Shown one piece after another: positions 16,922 through 25,840 of a stretch of 64,000 nucleotides of DNA. A program made the translations under genes and the position numbers. Origin of the DNA: Neobacillus sp. CF12 (GTDB lineage Bacteria > Bacillota > Bacilli > Bacillales > Cytobacillaceae). A model generated the notes under the pieces. The model searched no databases. It was not told where the DNA came from and saw only the letters and a list, made by a program, of their open reading frames with translations. Each line of letters starts with the position of its first letter. Position 1 is the stretch's first letter. The stretch covers positions 4,371,001 through 4,435,000 of the forward strand of contig NZ_JAUCEU010000007.1 in assembly GCF_030348765.1 (NCBI RefSeq), read 5' to 3'.

Positions 16922-17953
16922 ATGAAAAAGACGTTATTATTTTTACTTTCTATCGTTATGTTAGTCGTATTTGCAGGTTGTTCCGCTTCAGCGGGAGCTG
17001 GCGATAAAGATACCATTACCATCGCTTGGCTTCCAAATGAATCTGGGGCCGATCTTACGGAAGCTCGTGATGAAATTGGAAAAATAATCGAAGAGAAAAC
17101 AGGTAAAAAGGTCGAGCATCAAACAACGACAGACTATATTGTTGCCATTGAAGCAGTGGCGAATGGAAATGCGGATATGGCTTTTTTAGGAGCACAAGGA
17201 TATATTGAAGCGCATAACAAAAATGAAAAAGTTCTTCCTTTGGTGGTCCCTTCTGGTGCGTCTGGTACCTTGGAAGATGCAGTTTATTATAGCTGGTTAG
17301 CCGTAAATAAAGACAATGTCGATGAGTATGAGAATGGCGATAAGTTTGCGATTGATAACATTCAAGGCAAGAAATTTTCATTTGTATCCAATAGTTCAAC
17401 ATCCGGTTTCAAAGTTCCATCTACAGGAATTGTTGATTACTTCAGTCAACAGGGAGAGTTCAAAGATTTAACGCCTGAAGATTTGCTTGAAGGCGGCGAT
17501 GATCAATTCTTTAATGAGGTTTTATACGGAGGTTCTCACCAAGGTTCAGCGGTTAATTTATTATCGGGGAAAGCGGACGTAGCGGCTTTCTGTGATACAT
17601 GTGTAAACAATTATGTAGAGCTTACTGATGGGGATGTTAACCGACCTGGTGCGGTTTATCAAGTAAAAGCGGATGCAGCGGAACCATTTAACACTGTGGC
17701 TGGAAAAGAATTTTCACTGATTTCTGTTACTCCAGTTCTAAATGCACCATTTGTCATCAATTCAGAGACTGTGAATGAAGATCTGAAAGCACAACTTCTT
17801 GAAGTGATGACATCAGATGAAATTACGAACAACGAAAAAGTCTTCGTTCCAGAGGATTCCGAGTTTTCAGGATTGTTTAAGAAGACAGCGGACGAGCGTT
17901 TAGTAGAAGTAGAGGACGCTTGGTTCAATCCAATTCGTGAGCTTTCGAAATAA
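16922..17953 (+). CDS. phnD: Phosphonate ABC transporter substrate-binding lipoprotein
   Basis: About 343 residues from ATG 16922 (GGAG ending 7 bases upstream; ATG 16919 is an alternative). Lipoprotein signal LLSIVMLVVFAGC. The mature part shows ITIAWLPNESGADL, EEKTGKKVEHQTTTDYIVAIEAVANGNADMAFLGAQGYIEA and VSNSSTSGFKVPS, typical of PhnD. First gene of the importer operon with its own Pho-type promoter. Confidence 0.93.
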   Translation: MKKTLLFLLSIVMLVVFAGCSASAGAGDKDTITIAWLPNESGADLTEARDEIGKIIEEKTGKKVEHQTTTDYIVAIEAVANGNADMAFLGAQGYIEAHNKNEKVLPLVVPSGASGTLEDAVYYSWLAVNKDNVDEYENGDKFAIDNIQGKKFSFVSNSSTSGFKVPSTGIVDYFSQQGEFKDLTPEDLLEGGDDQFFNEVLYGGSHQGSAVNLLSGKADVAAFCDTCVNNYVELTDGDVNRPGAVYQVKADAAEPFNTVAGKEFSLISVTPVLNAPFVINSETVNEDLKAQLLEVMTSDEITNNEKVFVPEDSEFSGLFKKTADERLVEVEDAWFNPIRELSK

Positions 17954-17981
17954 TTAACCAAATAGCAAGGAGAGTTAACCT

Positions 17982-18770
17982 ATGACAGCCTTATTAGAAG
18001 TAAATCATTTGTCCAAACAATTTGGTAGTGATATGAAGGCATTATCGGATGTTAACTTCTTCGTTAATGAAGGAGAGTTTGTTTCGATTATCGGTCCATC
18101 AGGAGCGGGGAAATCTACTCTCCTTCGTTGTATTAATCGGATGATTGGTGCTACAAGCGGAGAAATTACTTTTGATAACATGAACGTGATGAATCTGAAG
18201 AAAAAGGACTTAAAAAAGGTCCGAACCAAAATTGGAATGATCTTTCAGCATTATAATCTAGTCAATCGCTTAAGTGTGATCGAAAATACGCTTCATGGAA
18301 ATTTAGGGAAAAAATCAACATTGGCTGGAGTTCTCGGTCTATATAGTCAGGAAGAAAAGGAGCAGGCTGTTAACATTCTACATGTTCTTGGTTTAGACGA
18401 ACATATTTATAAACGGGCGGATCAATTAAGCGGCGGTCAAAAGCAGCGAGTTGGAATCGCTCGTGCCCTTATTCAAAATCCTCGGATGCTTTTGTGTGAC
18501 GAGCCGATTGCATCACTTGATCCTAATTCTGCCAAGATCATAATGGATCACTTGAGAAACATTTCAAGGACCATGGGTATTACTGTTCTCGTGAATTTGC
18601 ATCAAGTGGATGTGGCATTGAAGTACTCGGATAAAATCATTGGGATTAACCATGGTCAAGTCGTTTATAATGGCTCGCCTAAAAACATAACCAAAGAAGA
18701 TATTCAGCGTATTTATGGATCCGAAGCGGAAGATCTTATTTTTGATATAGGAGGCATCCATGCGAGCTGA
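17982..18770 (+). CDS. phnC: Phosphonate ABC transporter ATPase
   Basis: 262 residues with Walker A GPSGAGKST, Q-loop FQHYNLV, signature LSGGQKQR, Walker B MLLCDEPIASLDP and switch VNLHQVDVA (His), characteristic of PhnC. AAGGAGAG precedes ATG 17982. Overlaps phnE1 by 11 bases. Confidence 0.94.
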   Translation: MTALLEVNHLSKQFGSDMKALSDVNFFVNEGEFVSIIGPSGAGKSTLLRCINRMIGATSGEITFDNMNVMNLKKKDLKKVRTKIGMIFQHYNLVNRLSVIENTLHGNLGKKSTLAGVLGLYSQEEKEQAVNILHVLGLDEHIYKRADQLSGGQKQRVGIARALIQNPRMLLCDEPIASLDPNSAKIIMDHLRNISRTMGITVLVNLHQVDVALKYSDKIIGINHGQVVYNGSPKNITKEDIQRIYGSEAEDLIFDIGGIHAS

Positions 18771-19545
18771 TTATTTTGCAAAAAAGAAACGAAATTCGCT
18801 CTTGTTCCTATCCCTCGTAGGTGCTGTCACGATACTTGCCATTATCATCACGGAGTACAATATCGCCAAAGGCTTTACTTCACTTCCAAAAGCTGTGGAA
18901 TGGGGCTTGGGAAACTTTTATCCAACACAAGAATCATTAACGAAGCTACCTGATATTCTGGATAAGTTAATCGAAACCCTGTTGGTTTCGATTGCAGCCA
19001 CTACTACGGGAGCTGTTGCGGCATTACTATTTGCCATTCTTGGATCGAATACGACGAGAGTAAATGCCTTTTTTGGAGGTATTAGCAGAGGAATTGCGAC
19101 CATTTTTCGAAATATCGACGTGGCAGCCTGGGCTATGATTCTACTATTTTCATTTGGTCAAAGCTCATTAACAGGTTATTTTGCCTTGTTTTTTGGTTCG
19201 TTTGGCTTTTTAACAAGAGCTTTTGTTGAAACGATTGATGAGGTCAGCGGAGGCTCGGTTGAAGCGTTACAAGCAACTGGTGCGGGTTACTTTGCGATTA
19301 TCTTTCAGTCGGTGATTCCAGCAAGCCTTCCACAAATGATCAGCTGGATCTTATTCATGATTGAAACAAATATAAGAAGTGCCACCCTAATAGGTTTGCT
19401 TACCGGCTCAGGAATTGGGTTTACTTTTAACTTGTATTATAAAAGTCTAAATTATGATGTCGCTTCTTTGGTTGTCGTCGTCATTATCGCAGCTATATTA
19501 TTCATTGAATCTGTATCTAATTATGTCAGAAGGGCGGTTTTGTAA
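18760..19545 (+). CDS. phnE: Phosphonate ABC permease subunit (first)
   Basis: 261 residues, six predicted membrane segments. The cytoplasmic EAA loop reads EVSGGSVEALQATGAGYFAIIFQSVIPASLPQM. ATG 18760 follows AGGAGG and lies within the phnC end. It pairs with the second permease to form a heterodimer. Confidence 0.93.
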   Translation: MRADYFAKKKRNSLLFLSLVGAVTILAIIITEYNIAKGFTSLPKAVEWGLGNFYPTQESLTKLPDILDKLIETLLVSIAATTTGAVAALLFAILGSNTTRVNAFFGGISRGIATIFRNIDVAAWAMILLFSFGQSSLTGYFALFFGSFGFLTRAFVETIDEVSGGSVEALQATGAGYFAIIFQSVIPASLPQMISWILFMIETNIRSATLIGLLTGSGIGFTFNLYYKSLNYDVASLVVVVIIAAILFIESVSNYVRRAVL

Positions 19546-20405
19546 TGGAAGCAAATCAACAATTAACCTCAGCAAAACAATTACTAGACCCGCAACTGCA
19601 AAAAAAAATAAGAATTAAAACCTTGACTAAATCCTCTGTGGTTATTAGAAGCACACTTATCACCCTAGCACTTCTATCGGTTTACGCATTTTTTAGTTTT
19701 GATTACAAACAGCTTGATATTGGAGAAGCGGTTTTATCTACTTTGGCGAATCTAAAATCAATGTTTCTAGAGCCACATCTTAAACATTTTACCTTTACCC
19801 ATGCGCTTTATCAGGTCTTTGTAACGTTGGGACTAGCATTCTTAACGACTTTGTTTGGAGCCATAATCGCTGTGTTTTTGGGATTACTGGCCGCTGAAAA
19901 TCTGACGAATAAACGAGTTTCTTCCGTGGTTAAGGGAGCTGTTGCTTTAATAAGAGCCGTTCCGACCGTTTTGTGGGTGTTAATTTTTGCGGTGGCTGCA
20001 GGTCTCGGGAGTGTAGCGGCTGTCATTGGGATGACGTTCCATTCGGTAAGTTATTTAGTGAAAGCATATTCTGAGTCCTTTGAAGAATTAGACAAAGGCG
20101 TCATCGAAGCCCTTCAAGCAAGTGGAGCAAACTGGTGGCAGATTATCTTTCAAGCTGTTATTCCATCTTCTCTCACTTATCTGATTTCTTGGACGTTTCT
20201 TCGATTTGAAATTAACTTCGCAGTTGCCATCGCCATGGGTGCAGCCGCAGGTGCTGGTGGAATCGGATTTGACATGTTTATGGCCAGCAGTTTCTACTTA
20301 GATATAAGGGAAATCGGGGCAATCACCTATTTTGTCTTAGCCATAGCCATCCTTCTTGAAATGGTAGCGATCCGATTTAAAAAGAGGCTCAAGGTCAATG
20401 GGTAA
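19545..20405 (+). CDS. phnE: Phosphonate ABC permease subunit (second)
   Basis: 286 residues with a ~40-residue basic N-terminal lead before the first membrane segment. EAA loop EELDKGVIEALQASGANWWQIIFQAVIPSSLTYL. Starts on the stop of the first permease gene (TAATG). Ends the importer operon; a hairpin terminator follows. Two phnE genes in tandem are common in Gram-positive phn loci. Confidence 0.93.
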   Translation: MEANQQLTSAKQLLDPQLQKKIRIKTLTKSSVVIRSTLITLALLSVYAFFSFDYKQLDIGEAVLSTLANLKSMFLEPHLKHFTFTHALYQVFVTLGLAFLTTLFGAIIAVFLGLLAAENLTNKRVSSVVKGAVALIRAVPTVLWVLIFAVAAGLGSVAAVIGMTFHSVSYLVKAYSESFEELDKGVIEALQASGANWWQIIFQAVIPSSLTYLISWTFLRFEINFAVAIAMGAAAGAGGIGFDMFMASSFYLDIREIGAITYFVLAIAILLEMVAIRFKKRLKVNG

Positions 20406-20466
20406 GGTCAACATCTAAGCGTATTAAAGAATTCTTATCATATAATATGGCAGTTTGGAAGCTTTG

Positions 20467-20500
20467 GGGAGGTATAAAAATACCTCTCTTTTATTTTTTT
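20467..20500 (+). terminator. Terminator of the phn importer operon
   Basis: GAGGTAT (20469-20475) pairs with ATACCTC (20480-20486) around AAAA, followed by a T-rich tract. Confidence 0.85.
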
Positions 20501-20520
20501 AGCCATGGGTAGCCATGGTA

Positions 20521-20583
20521 TCCATGGGGACGGTTCTTGTGGTCGGCGCTAGCCAAAAAAACCATGAGAACCGTCCCTGTGGT
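20521..20583. repeat. REP-like pair, inverted copies
   Basis: CCATGGGGACGGTTCTTGTGG and the inverted copy CCATGAGAACCGTCCC face each other around a ~20-base centre. The right copy runs straight into the following reading frame. Confidence 0.75.
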
Positions 20584-20956
20584 TTTGGTTTTTATCACAA
20601 TTGGAGTAGTCGGGTTTGCCACGTGGGTGTCGGATAGCATATTTGCGAAGTATTTAGATTTAGTTGATTTTGGTGACCCAAATGTCGTAGGAATAGGTGA
20701 GTTTATCACTTACAACTTCGTTCCTTTGTCACTTTCAGTTATTTATTTGAATTATTTAAATAGAGATCATAAATGGAAATTGGTTATTATATTTACGGTT
20801 ATTTGTATTTTAATTGAATGGGTTGTGGTTAAGGCAGGTTATATGAAACTTACTCATTGGAATCATCTGTATAGCATTCCTATATTCATTCTCGTGTATC
20901 GTTACATCCTGCCACTACACTCAAAAATAATAAAATGTAATAAAGAACATCTTTAA
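20564..20956 (+). CDS. Membrane protein with N-terminus built from a REP-like repeat
   Basis: The frame codes four hydrophobic segments (VVLVFITIGVVGFATWV, YNFVPLSLSVIYLNYL, KLVIIFTVICILIEWVVV, LYSIPIFILVYRYILPL) with conserved-looking WNHLYSIP. The first ATG available (20564) lies inside the REP copy and encodes MRTVP; no ribosome site precedes it. GTG 20579 is the next option, also without a good site. The body looks like a real small membrane protein, so the repeat probably inserted at or replaced its 5' end. It may be silent. Family not recognised. Confidence 0.45.
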   Translation: MRTVPVVLVFITIGVVGFATWVSDSIFAKYLDLVDFGDPNVVGIGEFITYNFVPLSLSVIYLNYLNRDHKWKLVIIFTVICILIEWVVVKAGYMKLTHWNHLYSIPIFILVYRYILPLHSKIIKCNKEHL

Positions 20957-20960
20957 CAAA

Positions 20961-20996
20961 CGGGCGTTATTCCAAGAGGGAGTAACGCCTTTATTG
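20961..20996 (+). terminator. Hairpin after the membrane protein
   Basis: GGCGTTA (20963-20969) pairs with TAACGCC (20983-20989), followed by TTTATT. Confidence 0.6.
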
Positions 20997-21061
20997 ATAT
21001 AGTGCCTTTCGCATTTCGACTTCCTCCTTACCACACTTTAGCGGAAAAGATTGATAAAAAA

Positions 21062-21087
21062 AAACCAAGAGAACCGTCCCTGTGGCA
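21062..21087. repeat. REP-like single copy
   Basis: CCAAGAGAACCGTCCCTGTGG, one copy in the inverted orientation, about 50 bases before the coiled-coil gene start. Confidence 0.7.
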
Positions 21088-21134
21088 GGAATTATAGTAA
21101 AATGGAAATAATTAGTTTCATAGGAGTTGAATGG

Positions 21135-22205
21135 ATGGTGAATGCAAGTTTGGTCGCCGATTTGCTTGGGAAGCTTGAGGAAGAAAAGGACCAATGGATT
21201 TACAATGCGATTGAGCGGTTTGATGGTCAAAAGGTTGAGAAGGGTCAGGGGCTAAATGAACCTGAAAATCAAATTGTGCTCATTAAAAAAATCGAGCAGG
21301 GCATTCGCCAGCAGAAGAGTCTCGAACTCGAGCAGCTAGAGATTGAGATGAAGACGTTGGAAGAAGGCATGCCGGATAAACAGCGAACGCTTGAAAACTT
21401 GGAGTCCACCGTTGATTTTTTGCAAAAGGAAGTTGCGCTTTACGAGGGTGAACTGGGGCGCTTGGATAAGATTCAGTTGGAAAAATTCCAGTGCTTGTTA
21501 GATGAGAGGTTTGAATTTGATAAAAAGAATCAAGTAGTATTTAAGGAACGAAAAATATCCAAGTTAATGGAGAGTTATCAACTGGTTGAGATGGAAATGC
21601 TAGAGTTTTATCAAAAGCAGCTTTCTGAGATTTGGCTGTTGTTGACGCGGAGCATGGAGAATACCGCTACCACCGCTAAGTTTGATTTTGAAATCAATCC
21701 ACCAATAATGGGTTTGGGTTTGAAGCATGGCCGGGGCTTGGATCACTATATAAAGCTAGGAAATTTTGAAGAGGATTTTCGGATTGTGCATGATACATTG
21801 GCAGGGAATAACAATCGTGTTTACGAATATTATTTCAACCAGATTAACCAGTTTCAACTGAATGCTAAAGCAGAGATCATGCAGCTATTTAATAGAAAGA
21901 ACGAGCACAGGTTATTAGCTGAAGAAAAGTTACTAGAGCTGCGGGAAAAGAAAAAGCAAAATGATGCGCGTTTTTTAGAACTCCAGGATAAGTTGGAAAA
22001 AGCGAAGCAGGAATGGGAACGGGATTCGCTGCGGCCCAAAGTGCTGGAGGATATTTTAAAAGAAGAGTTTGTAAAAGCTGTGGCAGGGTGGCAGGAGAAG
22101 TTGTTCGCAAGGGATACTTCTGATGAGGAACGCTGGGTCTATCACCAGTACTGCCAAATTATTCTAAAGCAAGCGGAGAGGATTATTGGATATGAGTACT
22201 TCTAA
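21135..22205 (+). CDS. Coiled-coil protein of unknown function
   Basis: 356 residues from ATG 21135 (AGGAG 8 bases upstream; the frame upstream runs through a REP copy). It is largely heptad-like: residues ~45-120 (KIEQGIRQQKSLELEQLEIEM...) and ~250-320 (LLAEEKLLELREKKKQNDARFLELQDKLEKAKQEW) are probable coiled coils, separated by a less charged region with FEINPPIMGLGLKHGRGLDHYIKLGNF. No signal or membrane segment. The end overlaps the next gene by 14 bases, so the two are probably made together. I do not recognise the family. Confidence 0.72.
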   Translation: MVNASLVADLLGKLEEEKDQWIYNAIERFDGQKVEKGQGLNEPENQIVLIKKIEQGIRQQKSLELEQLEIEMKTLEEGMPDKQRTLENLESTVDFLQKEVALYEGELGRLDKIQLEKFQCLLDERFEFDKKNQVVFKERKISKLMESYQLVEMEMLEFYQKQLSEIWLLLTRSMENTATTAKFDFEINPPIMGLGLKHGRGLDHYIKLGNFEEDFRIVHDTLAGNNNRVYEYYFNQINQFQLNAKAEIMQLFNRKNEHRLLAEEKLLELREKKKQNDARFLELQDKLEKAKQEWERDSLRPKVLEDILKEEFVKAVAGWQEKLFARDTSDEERWVYHQYCQIILKQAERIIGYEYF

Positions 22206-22935
22206 TACCATTGATGAGAACTATCAAGAGGCGATTCAATCACTTAAGAAAATTAATAACGAACTTTTCTATGATGACCTGAAGAAGTTGATGAAAGACC
22301 GTGAAGAAACTATTGCGGGACTTAGTGAAGAGGTCTATGAGTCTATTGAAAATATGCAGAGATCGATGAACACCTTTCCTGTTCAGGTTAGTGATCAGTT
22401 GAAGGAAGAGGTCTTTGACCCGCAGACTCAGTTGTTTAATCAGGGGATGGAACGGTTTGATGAAAATATCCTGGTACTGGAAAAAAAGATTGCCTTTTGG
22501 CACCAGCAATACCAGGAATATATGGAGAAGACGGAAAAACTGTTGGCTGATGCCAAAGGGTTTCAGCAGGAAGATCAAGAGTTTATCGTCAAAGAGAGTG
22601 AAAGGGTGCTGAAGGTTGTTCGGCAACTGACGGAAGATTTGAGTGAACAGTCGGCCGTATTGAATGTGAAATATGAAGTGGTGAGCGAACGATTAGGTAT
22701 GATATTAAAGGATCTGACGTATGTTAGAGACAGACAAAAAATCGAATTTCAGGAACAACATGAGCTGGTTGTTCAGGTCCAAAGAGATTTAAAGGATAAG
22801 TGGGAAGAAAAGTGGAAGCAGAGTGTTGAAAGTAGTGTCCGGAGAGAACGAGTGTTTAAAAAGTGGCTGATGGGGCTAGCAGTTGGACAAGGAGTTTCGG
22901 TTTTATTGATGGTTTTGTATTTTATTTTGAAGTAA
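22192..22935 (+). CDS. Coiled-coil protein with C-terminal membrane anchor
   Basis: 247 residues from ATG 22192 after AGAGG. Long charged helices fill residues 5-220 (NMQRSMNTFPVQVSDQL, DENILVLEKKIAFWHQQYQEYMEKTEKLL, LVVQVQRDLKDKWEEKWKQ). The last ~22 residues (LMGLAVGQGVSVLLMVLYFILK) form one membrane segment at the very C-terminus, a tail anchor. Overlaps the preceding coiled-coil gene, suggesting partners: a soluble coiled-coil and a membrane-tethered one. Function unknown. Confidence 0.75.
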   Translation: MSTSNTIDENYQEAIQSLKKINNELFYDDLKKLMKDREETIAGLSEEVYESIENMQRSMNTFPVQVSDQLKEEVFDPQTQLFNQGMERFDENILVLEKKIAFWHQQYQEYMEKTEKLLADAKGFQQEDQEFIVKESERVLKVVRQLTEDLSEQSAVLNVKYEVVSERLGMILKDLTYVRDRQKIEFQEQHELVVQVQRDLKDKWEEKWKQSVESSVRRERVFKKWLMGLAVGQGVSVLLMVLYFILK

Positions 22936-23127
22936 GGTGGAAGGCTTGTTCTTGGAATGAGGGTAGGTCTATTTTTTAAAAAAATTGGTCGTTTAATTTC
23001 TTGTAAAGGTGGGTAATTAAAAGGGGAGTAGATAACTTGCATCTCTATTTTAGTTTTTATTAATTGGTCGTATTGGAGTGGTTCAATTTTTAAGAGATTG
23101 TAACTATTGGACTATTTTCACGAAAAC

Positions 23128-23160
23128 AGGAAACGTTTTCAATGTTTGAAACGTTTAATA
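23128..23160 (+). promoter_or_regulatory. Candidate ECF-type promoter or cre site
   Basis: GGAAAC (23129) and CGTTTA (23152) are 17 bases apart, like an extracytoplasmic-function sigma promoter. The same text, AGGAAACGTTTTCA (23128-23141), matches 13 of 14 positions of the cre consensus. I cannot decide between the two readings. Confidence 0.3.
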
Positions 23161-23191
23161 GATAGAGCTAATTTTGGGAGGTAATATAAAG

Positions 23192-23884
23192 ATGAAGCAT
23201 GGTTTAATTTTGATCACTTTTTTGATGTTAATGGCTGCGTGTTCTTCAGAAGATGTTTCTCAGAGCAAGGTAGATACTACCAATGAATTACCTCCACAAA
23301 CTATCACCTTAGAGCCAACCCAATTGATTACTGAAAATGAAATGATTGAGAGCAGTCAAGATATTCAACTGACAAACAGTGTAAATAATAACAATGTTAA
23401 AAACGAAAGTATAATTTCTTCTCAAACGGTAGAAGAAGAGGAACCTGAAATTCAAACCCTATCACAGGAATCCTCGGAACCTCTAGTGGAGGCAAAGGAA
23501 GAAACACCTGCCGAGGATTACATAATGATCGGAGATACGAAATATATTAATTTGATGCATGAAGAGAAATTTCAGGAATGGATAAGTGTTGCGGAGAAAT
23601 ATGGGGCAACTCTTTATGCGATTCCATATTCTGATGTTTTTGCCATTATGAAAGATGAAGAGGTGCTCGTCGGTATGAGCACTGGGGTTGCCAGTGCTAC
23701 GGCAAACCATATTGATATTCTATGTGATTTGATGGTAGATCAAGGAGAGACTGCAGAAAAAATTATAGAAGGTATCAAACAGGTAGCTCAAACGGGAGAA
23801 AGTATTCACTTGGTAGGTCCACAGGAATTTGGCGATGATTTTACAATTGAAAAGCAGGATGAGTGGATCGTCGTTTCATGGTGA
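23192..23884 (+). CDS. Predicted lipoprotein, two-part
   Basis: 230 residues from ATG 23192 (GGGAGG 9 bases before). Signal peptide with lipobox LMAAC. Residues ~20-115 are a low-complexity Thr/Glu/Ser/Asn linker. The C-terminal ~110 residues (EDYIMIGDTKYINLMHEEKFQEWISVAEKYGATLYAIPYSDVF...) are compact and look folded, but I cannot assign a family. Such a linker-plus-domain layout suggests a domain displayed at the cell wall. Confidence 0.72.
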   Translation: MKHGLILITFLMLMAACSSEDVSQSKVDTTNELPPQTITLEPTQLITENEMIESSQDIQLTNSVNNNNVKNESIISSQTVEEEEPEIQTLSQESSEPLVEAKEETPAEDYIMIGDTKYINLMHEEKFQEWISVAEKYGATLYAIPYSDVFAIMKDEEVLVGMSTGVASATANHIDILCDLMVDQGETAEKIIEGIKQVAQTGESIHLVGPQEFGDDFTIEKQDEWIVVSW

Positions 23885-23892
23885 GGAAGAAG

Positions 23893-23919
23893 GGGAGGTT
23901 TTCTAGCCTCTCTTTTTTG
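23893..23919 (+). terminator. Weak terminator after the lipoprotein
   Basis: A short GAGG/CCTC hairpin followed by TCTTTTTT. The stem is only 4-5 bp. Confidence 0.35.
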
Positions 23920-24044
23920 TATGAGTGAAAAATCAATAAATTGGATATATAATGAAACTAATTGCATTTCTCAATGCAGAAGCTTATACCTTAAAAAGTT
24001 TGTTACATAACAAGGACACCTCTTAAAAGAAAGGTTGATTTGTA

Positions 24045-24419
24045 ATGAAGAATTCTCTAAAAGAGAAGGCTGTGTTATTTTTGCAACTGGCTGCATCGGG
24101 GGAAGTGCACGAAGCATACCAAAGGTACACTGGATCGGATTTCCGCCATCATAATCCCTATTTCCGTGGAGATGCTAACTCTCTAATGCTCGCAATGAAA
24201 GAGAACGCTATCAAGAATCCTCATAAAGTCCTTGAGGTAAAACGTGTAATGGGAGATGGGGATCTTGTGGCCGTTCACTCTCATGTAAAGCAAAACCAAA
24301 ATGACCTTGGGATAGCTGTTGTCCATATTTTCCGCTTCCATAACAACCTTATCGTCGAACTATGGGATGTGGGTCAGCAGATACCGGAGAATTCTCCTAA
24401 TGAGAATGGCGTGTTCTGA
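24045..24419 (+). CDS. SnoaL/NTF2-like protein
   Basis: 124 residues. The stretch KAVLFLQLAASGEVHEAYQRYTGSDFRHHNPYFRGD and VKRVMGDGDLVAVHSHV ... VVHIFRFHNNLIVELWDVGQQIPE is typical of the NTF2-like SnoaL family (cone-shaped alpha+beta pocket). The conserved His-His-Asn (RHHNP) is seen in members predicted to act as isomerase or aldol-type enzymes. Substrate unknown. Stands alone; a REP-like copy follows. Confidence 0.8.
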   Translation: MKNSLKEKAVLFLQLAASGEVHEAYQRYTGSDFRHHNPYFRGDANSLMLAMKENAIKNPHKVLEVKRVMGDGDLVAVHSHVKQNQNDLGIAVVHIFRFHNNLIVELWDVGQQIPENSPNENGVF

Positions 24420-24494
24420 TGCAGAATATTGTTGTTATGAAACTGGGTTTTCTTTGAACAAAGAGTTGTGGTGGTGTTATAGTATATCGCAGTT

Positions 24495-24522
24495 GAGCCA
24501 TGAGAACCGTCCCCATGGCACC
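24495..24522. repeat. REP-like single copy, extended form
   Basis: CCATGAGAACCGTCCCCATGG, itself nearly palindromic at its ends. It is preceded by GTATATCGCAGTT, which also precedes the copy at 26.88 kb. Lies between the NTF2-like gene and the aminopeptidase ribosome site. Confidence 0.75.
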
Positions 24523-24545
24523 TATTTTTTTTGAGGAGGAGTACC

Positions 24546-25778
24546 ATGAAGAGTTTTGAAGAGAAGTTGGATCAATATGCTGAACTCGTAGTTAAGATAG
24601 GTCTAAACATTCAAAAAGGACAGAGATTACTAATCAATTCTCCTATTGAAAGTGCTGATTTCACACGGAGAGTAACGAAATATGCTTATGAATACGGGTG
24701 TAGTCGAGTGTTTGTCGACTGGGTTGATACTGATTTGAATAGAATACATTATTTAAACGCATCGGATGACGTTTTAAAAAATTTCATCCAACCATGGGAA
24801 ATTGATAAGTTCAATAGCCTGGCAGATCAGAATGATTGTATGCTATATATTGCAGGTACCGATCCTAGTGCATACGCAAATATCCCACCTGAACGTATTA
24901 TGTACGTTCAAAAAAATGGGGCTGAAAAACTGCAAACCTTGTCTCAAAAAAGACTAAGGGGGGAAGTGCCCTGGGCGATCATCGGTGTACCAACGGAAGC
25001 TTGGGCAGTAAGTATTTATCCAGAGTTGCAAAAAGATGAAGCCGTATCTGCTTTATGGGAAGCGATTTTTAAAACAGTAAGAGTCGATCAACCAGATCCA
25101 ATCGCTGCGTGGCAGGAACATTCAGCTACCCTTACAAAGAAAGTGGATTATCTGAACGAACAAAAGTTTAAGACGCTTCATTATAAATCAAAAGGAACAA
25201 ATCTTACAATCGATCTACATCCTGATCATAAATGGATAGGTGGTGGACATCAATCCACTTTTGGTACCACCTACATTCCAAACCTTCCAACAGAAGAAGT
25301 GTTTACGACTCCTCATAAATTAGGAGTAAACGGTACTGTCGCTAGTACAAAACCTTTATCTGCTTTAGGAAACTTAATCGAGAACTTTACACTCACGTTT
25401 AAAGAAGGAAAAGTGGTGGATTTTTCTGCAGAAAAAGGATACGAGACGTTAAAACAGCTTCTTAGTATGGATGAAGGTATGTTATACCTTGGTGAAGTAG
25501 CGCTCGTCCCACATGATTCACCGATTTCGAATTCGGGTATTATCTTTAATAATACATTGTTTGATGAAAATGCCTCTTGCCACCTGGCGATTGGAAACGC
25601 CATTTCCATGGCACTTAATGATGCTAAAAATATAAGCTTAGAGGATTATGAGAAAAAAGGCATTAACCATAGCAATGGACACACTGACTTTATGATTGGT
25701 TCAGCCGACCTCGAGATAGAAGCTGAATATCATGATGGAAGAAAAGTTCCCCTGTTTAAAAATGGAAACTGGGCTTAA
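24546..25778 (+). CDS. M29-family (AmpS-type) aminopeptidase
   Basis: 410 residues from ATG 24546 (GAGGAGGAG upstream), matching the usual ~410. Family hallmarks: KIGLNIQKGQRLLINSPIE, IIGVPTEAWA, TNLTIDLHPDHKWIGGG, EEVFTTPHKLGVNG, GEVALVPHDSPISNSG, FNNTLFDENASCHLAIGNA and NGHTDFMIGS. These supply the Glu, His and Asp ligands of the two-metal site. Cytosolic exopeptidase with broad specificity. Single gene, followed by a strong 18-bp hairpin. Confidence 0.92.
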   Translation: MKSFEEKLDQYAELVVKIGLNIQKGQRLLINSPIESADFTRRVTKYAYEYGCSRVFVDWVDTDLNRIHYLNASDDVLKNFIQPWEIDKFNSLADQNDCMLYIAGTDPSAYANIPPERIMYVQKNGAEKLQTLSQKRLRGEVPWAIIGVPTEAWAVSIYPELQKDEAVSALWEAIFKTVRVDQPDPIAAWQEHSATLTKKVDYLNEQKFKTLHYKSKGTNLTIDLHPDHKWIGGGHQSTFGTTYIPNLPTEEVFTTPHKLGVNGTVASTKPLSALGNLIENFTLTFKEGKVVDFSAEKGYETLKQLLSMDEGMLYLGEVALVPHDSPISNSGIIFNNTLFDENASCHLAIGNAISMALNDAKNISLEDYEKKGINHSNGHTDFMIGSADLEIEAEYHDGRKVPLFKNGNWA

Positions 25779-25786
25779 ACATGACA

Positions 25787-25830
25787 GGGGGACGGTTCTG
25801 GTGGCTTTTTGAGCCACCAGAACCGTCCCT
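25787..25830. repeat. REP-like hairpin, 18-bp perfect stem
   Basis: Two copies in inverted orientation: 25789-25806 and 25812-25829 are perfectly complementary around TTTTG. It separates the convergent aminopeptidase and GyrI-like genes and may act as terminator, though T tracts are absent. Confidence 0.85.
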
Positions 25831-25840
25831 GCGGTGTCAT

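Noticed and set aside
25787..25830. Ordinary rho-independent terminator
   Set aside because: The stem is made of two REP-like copies and has no T tract; it may still stop transcription, but I class it as a repeat.
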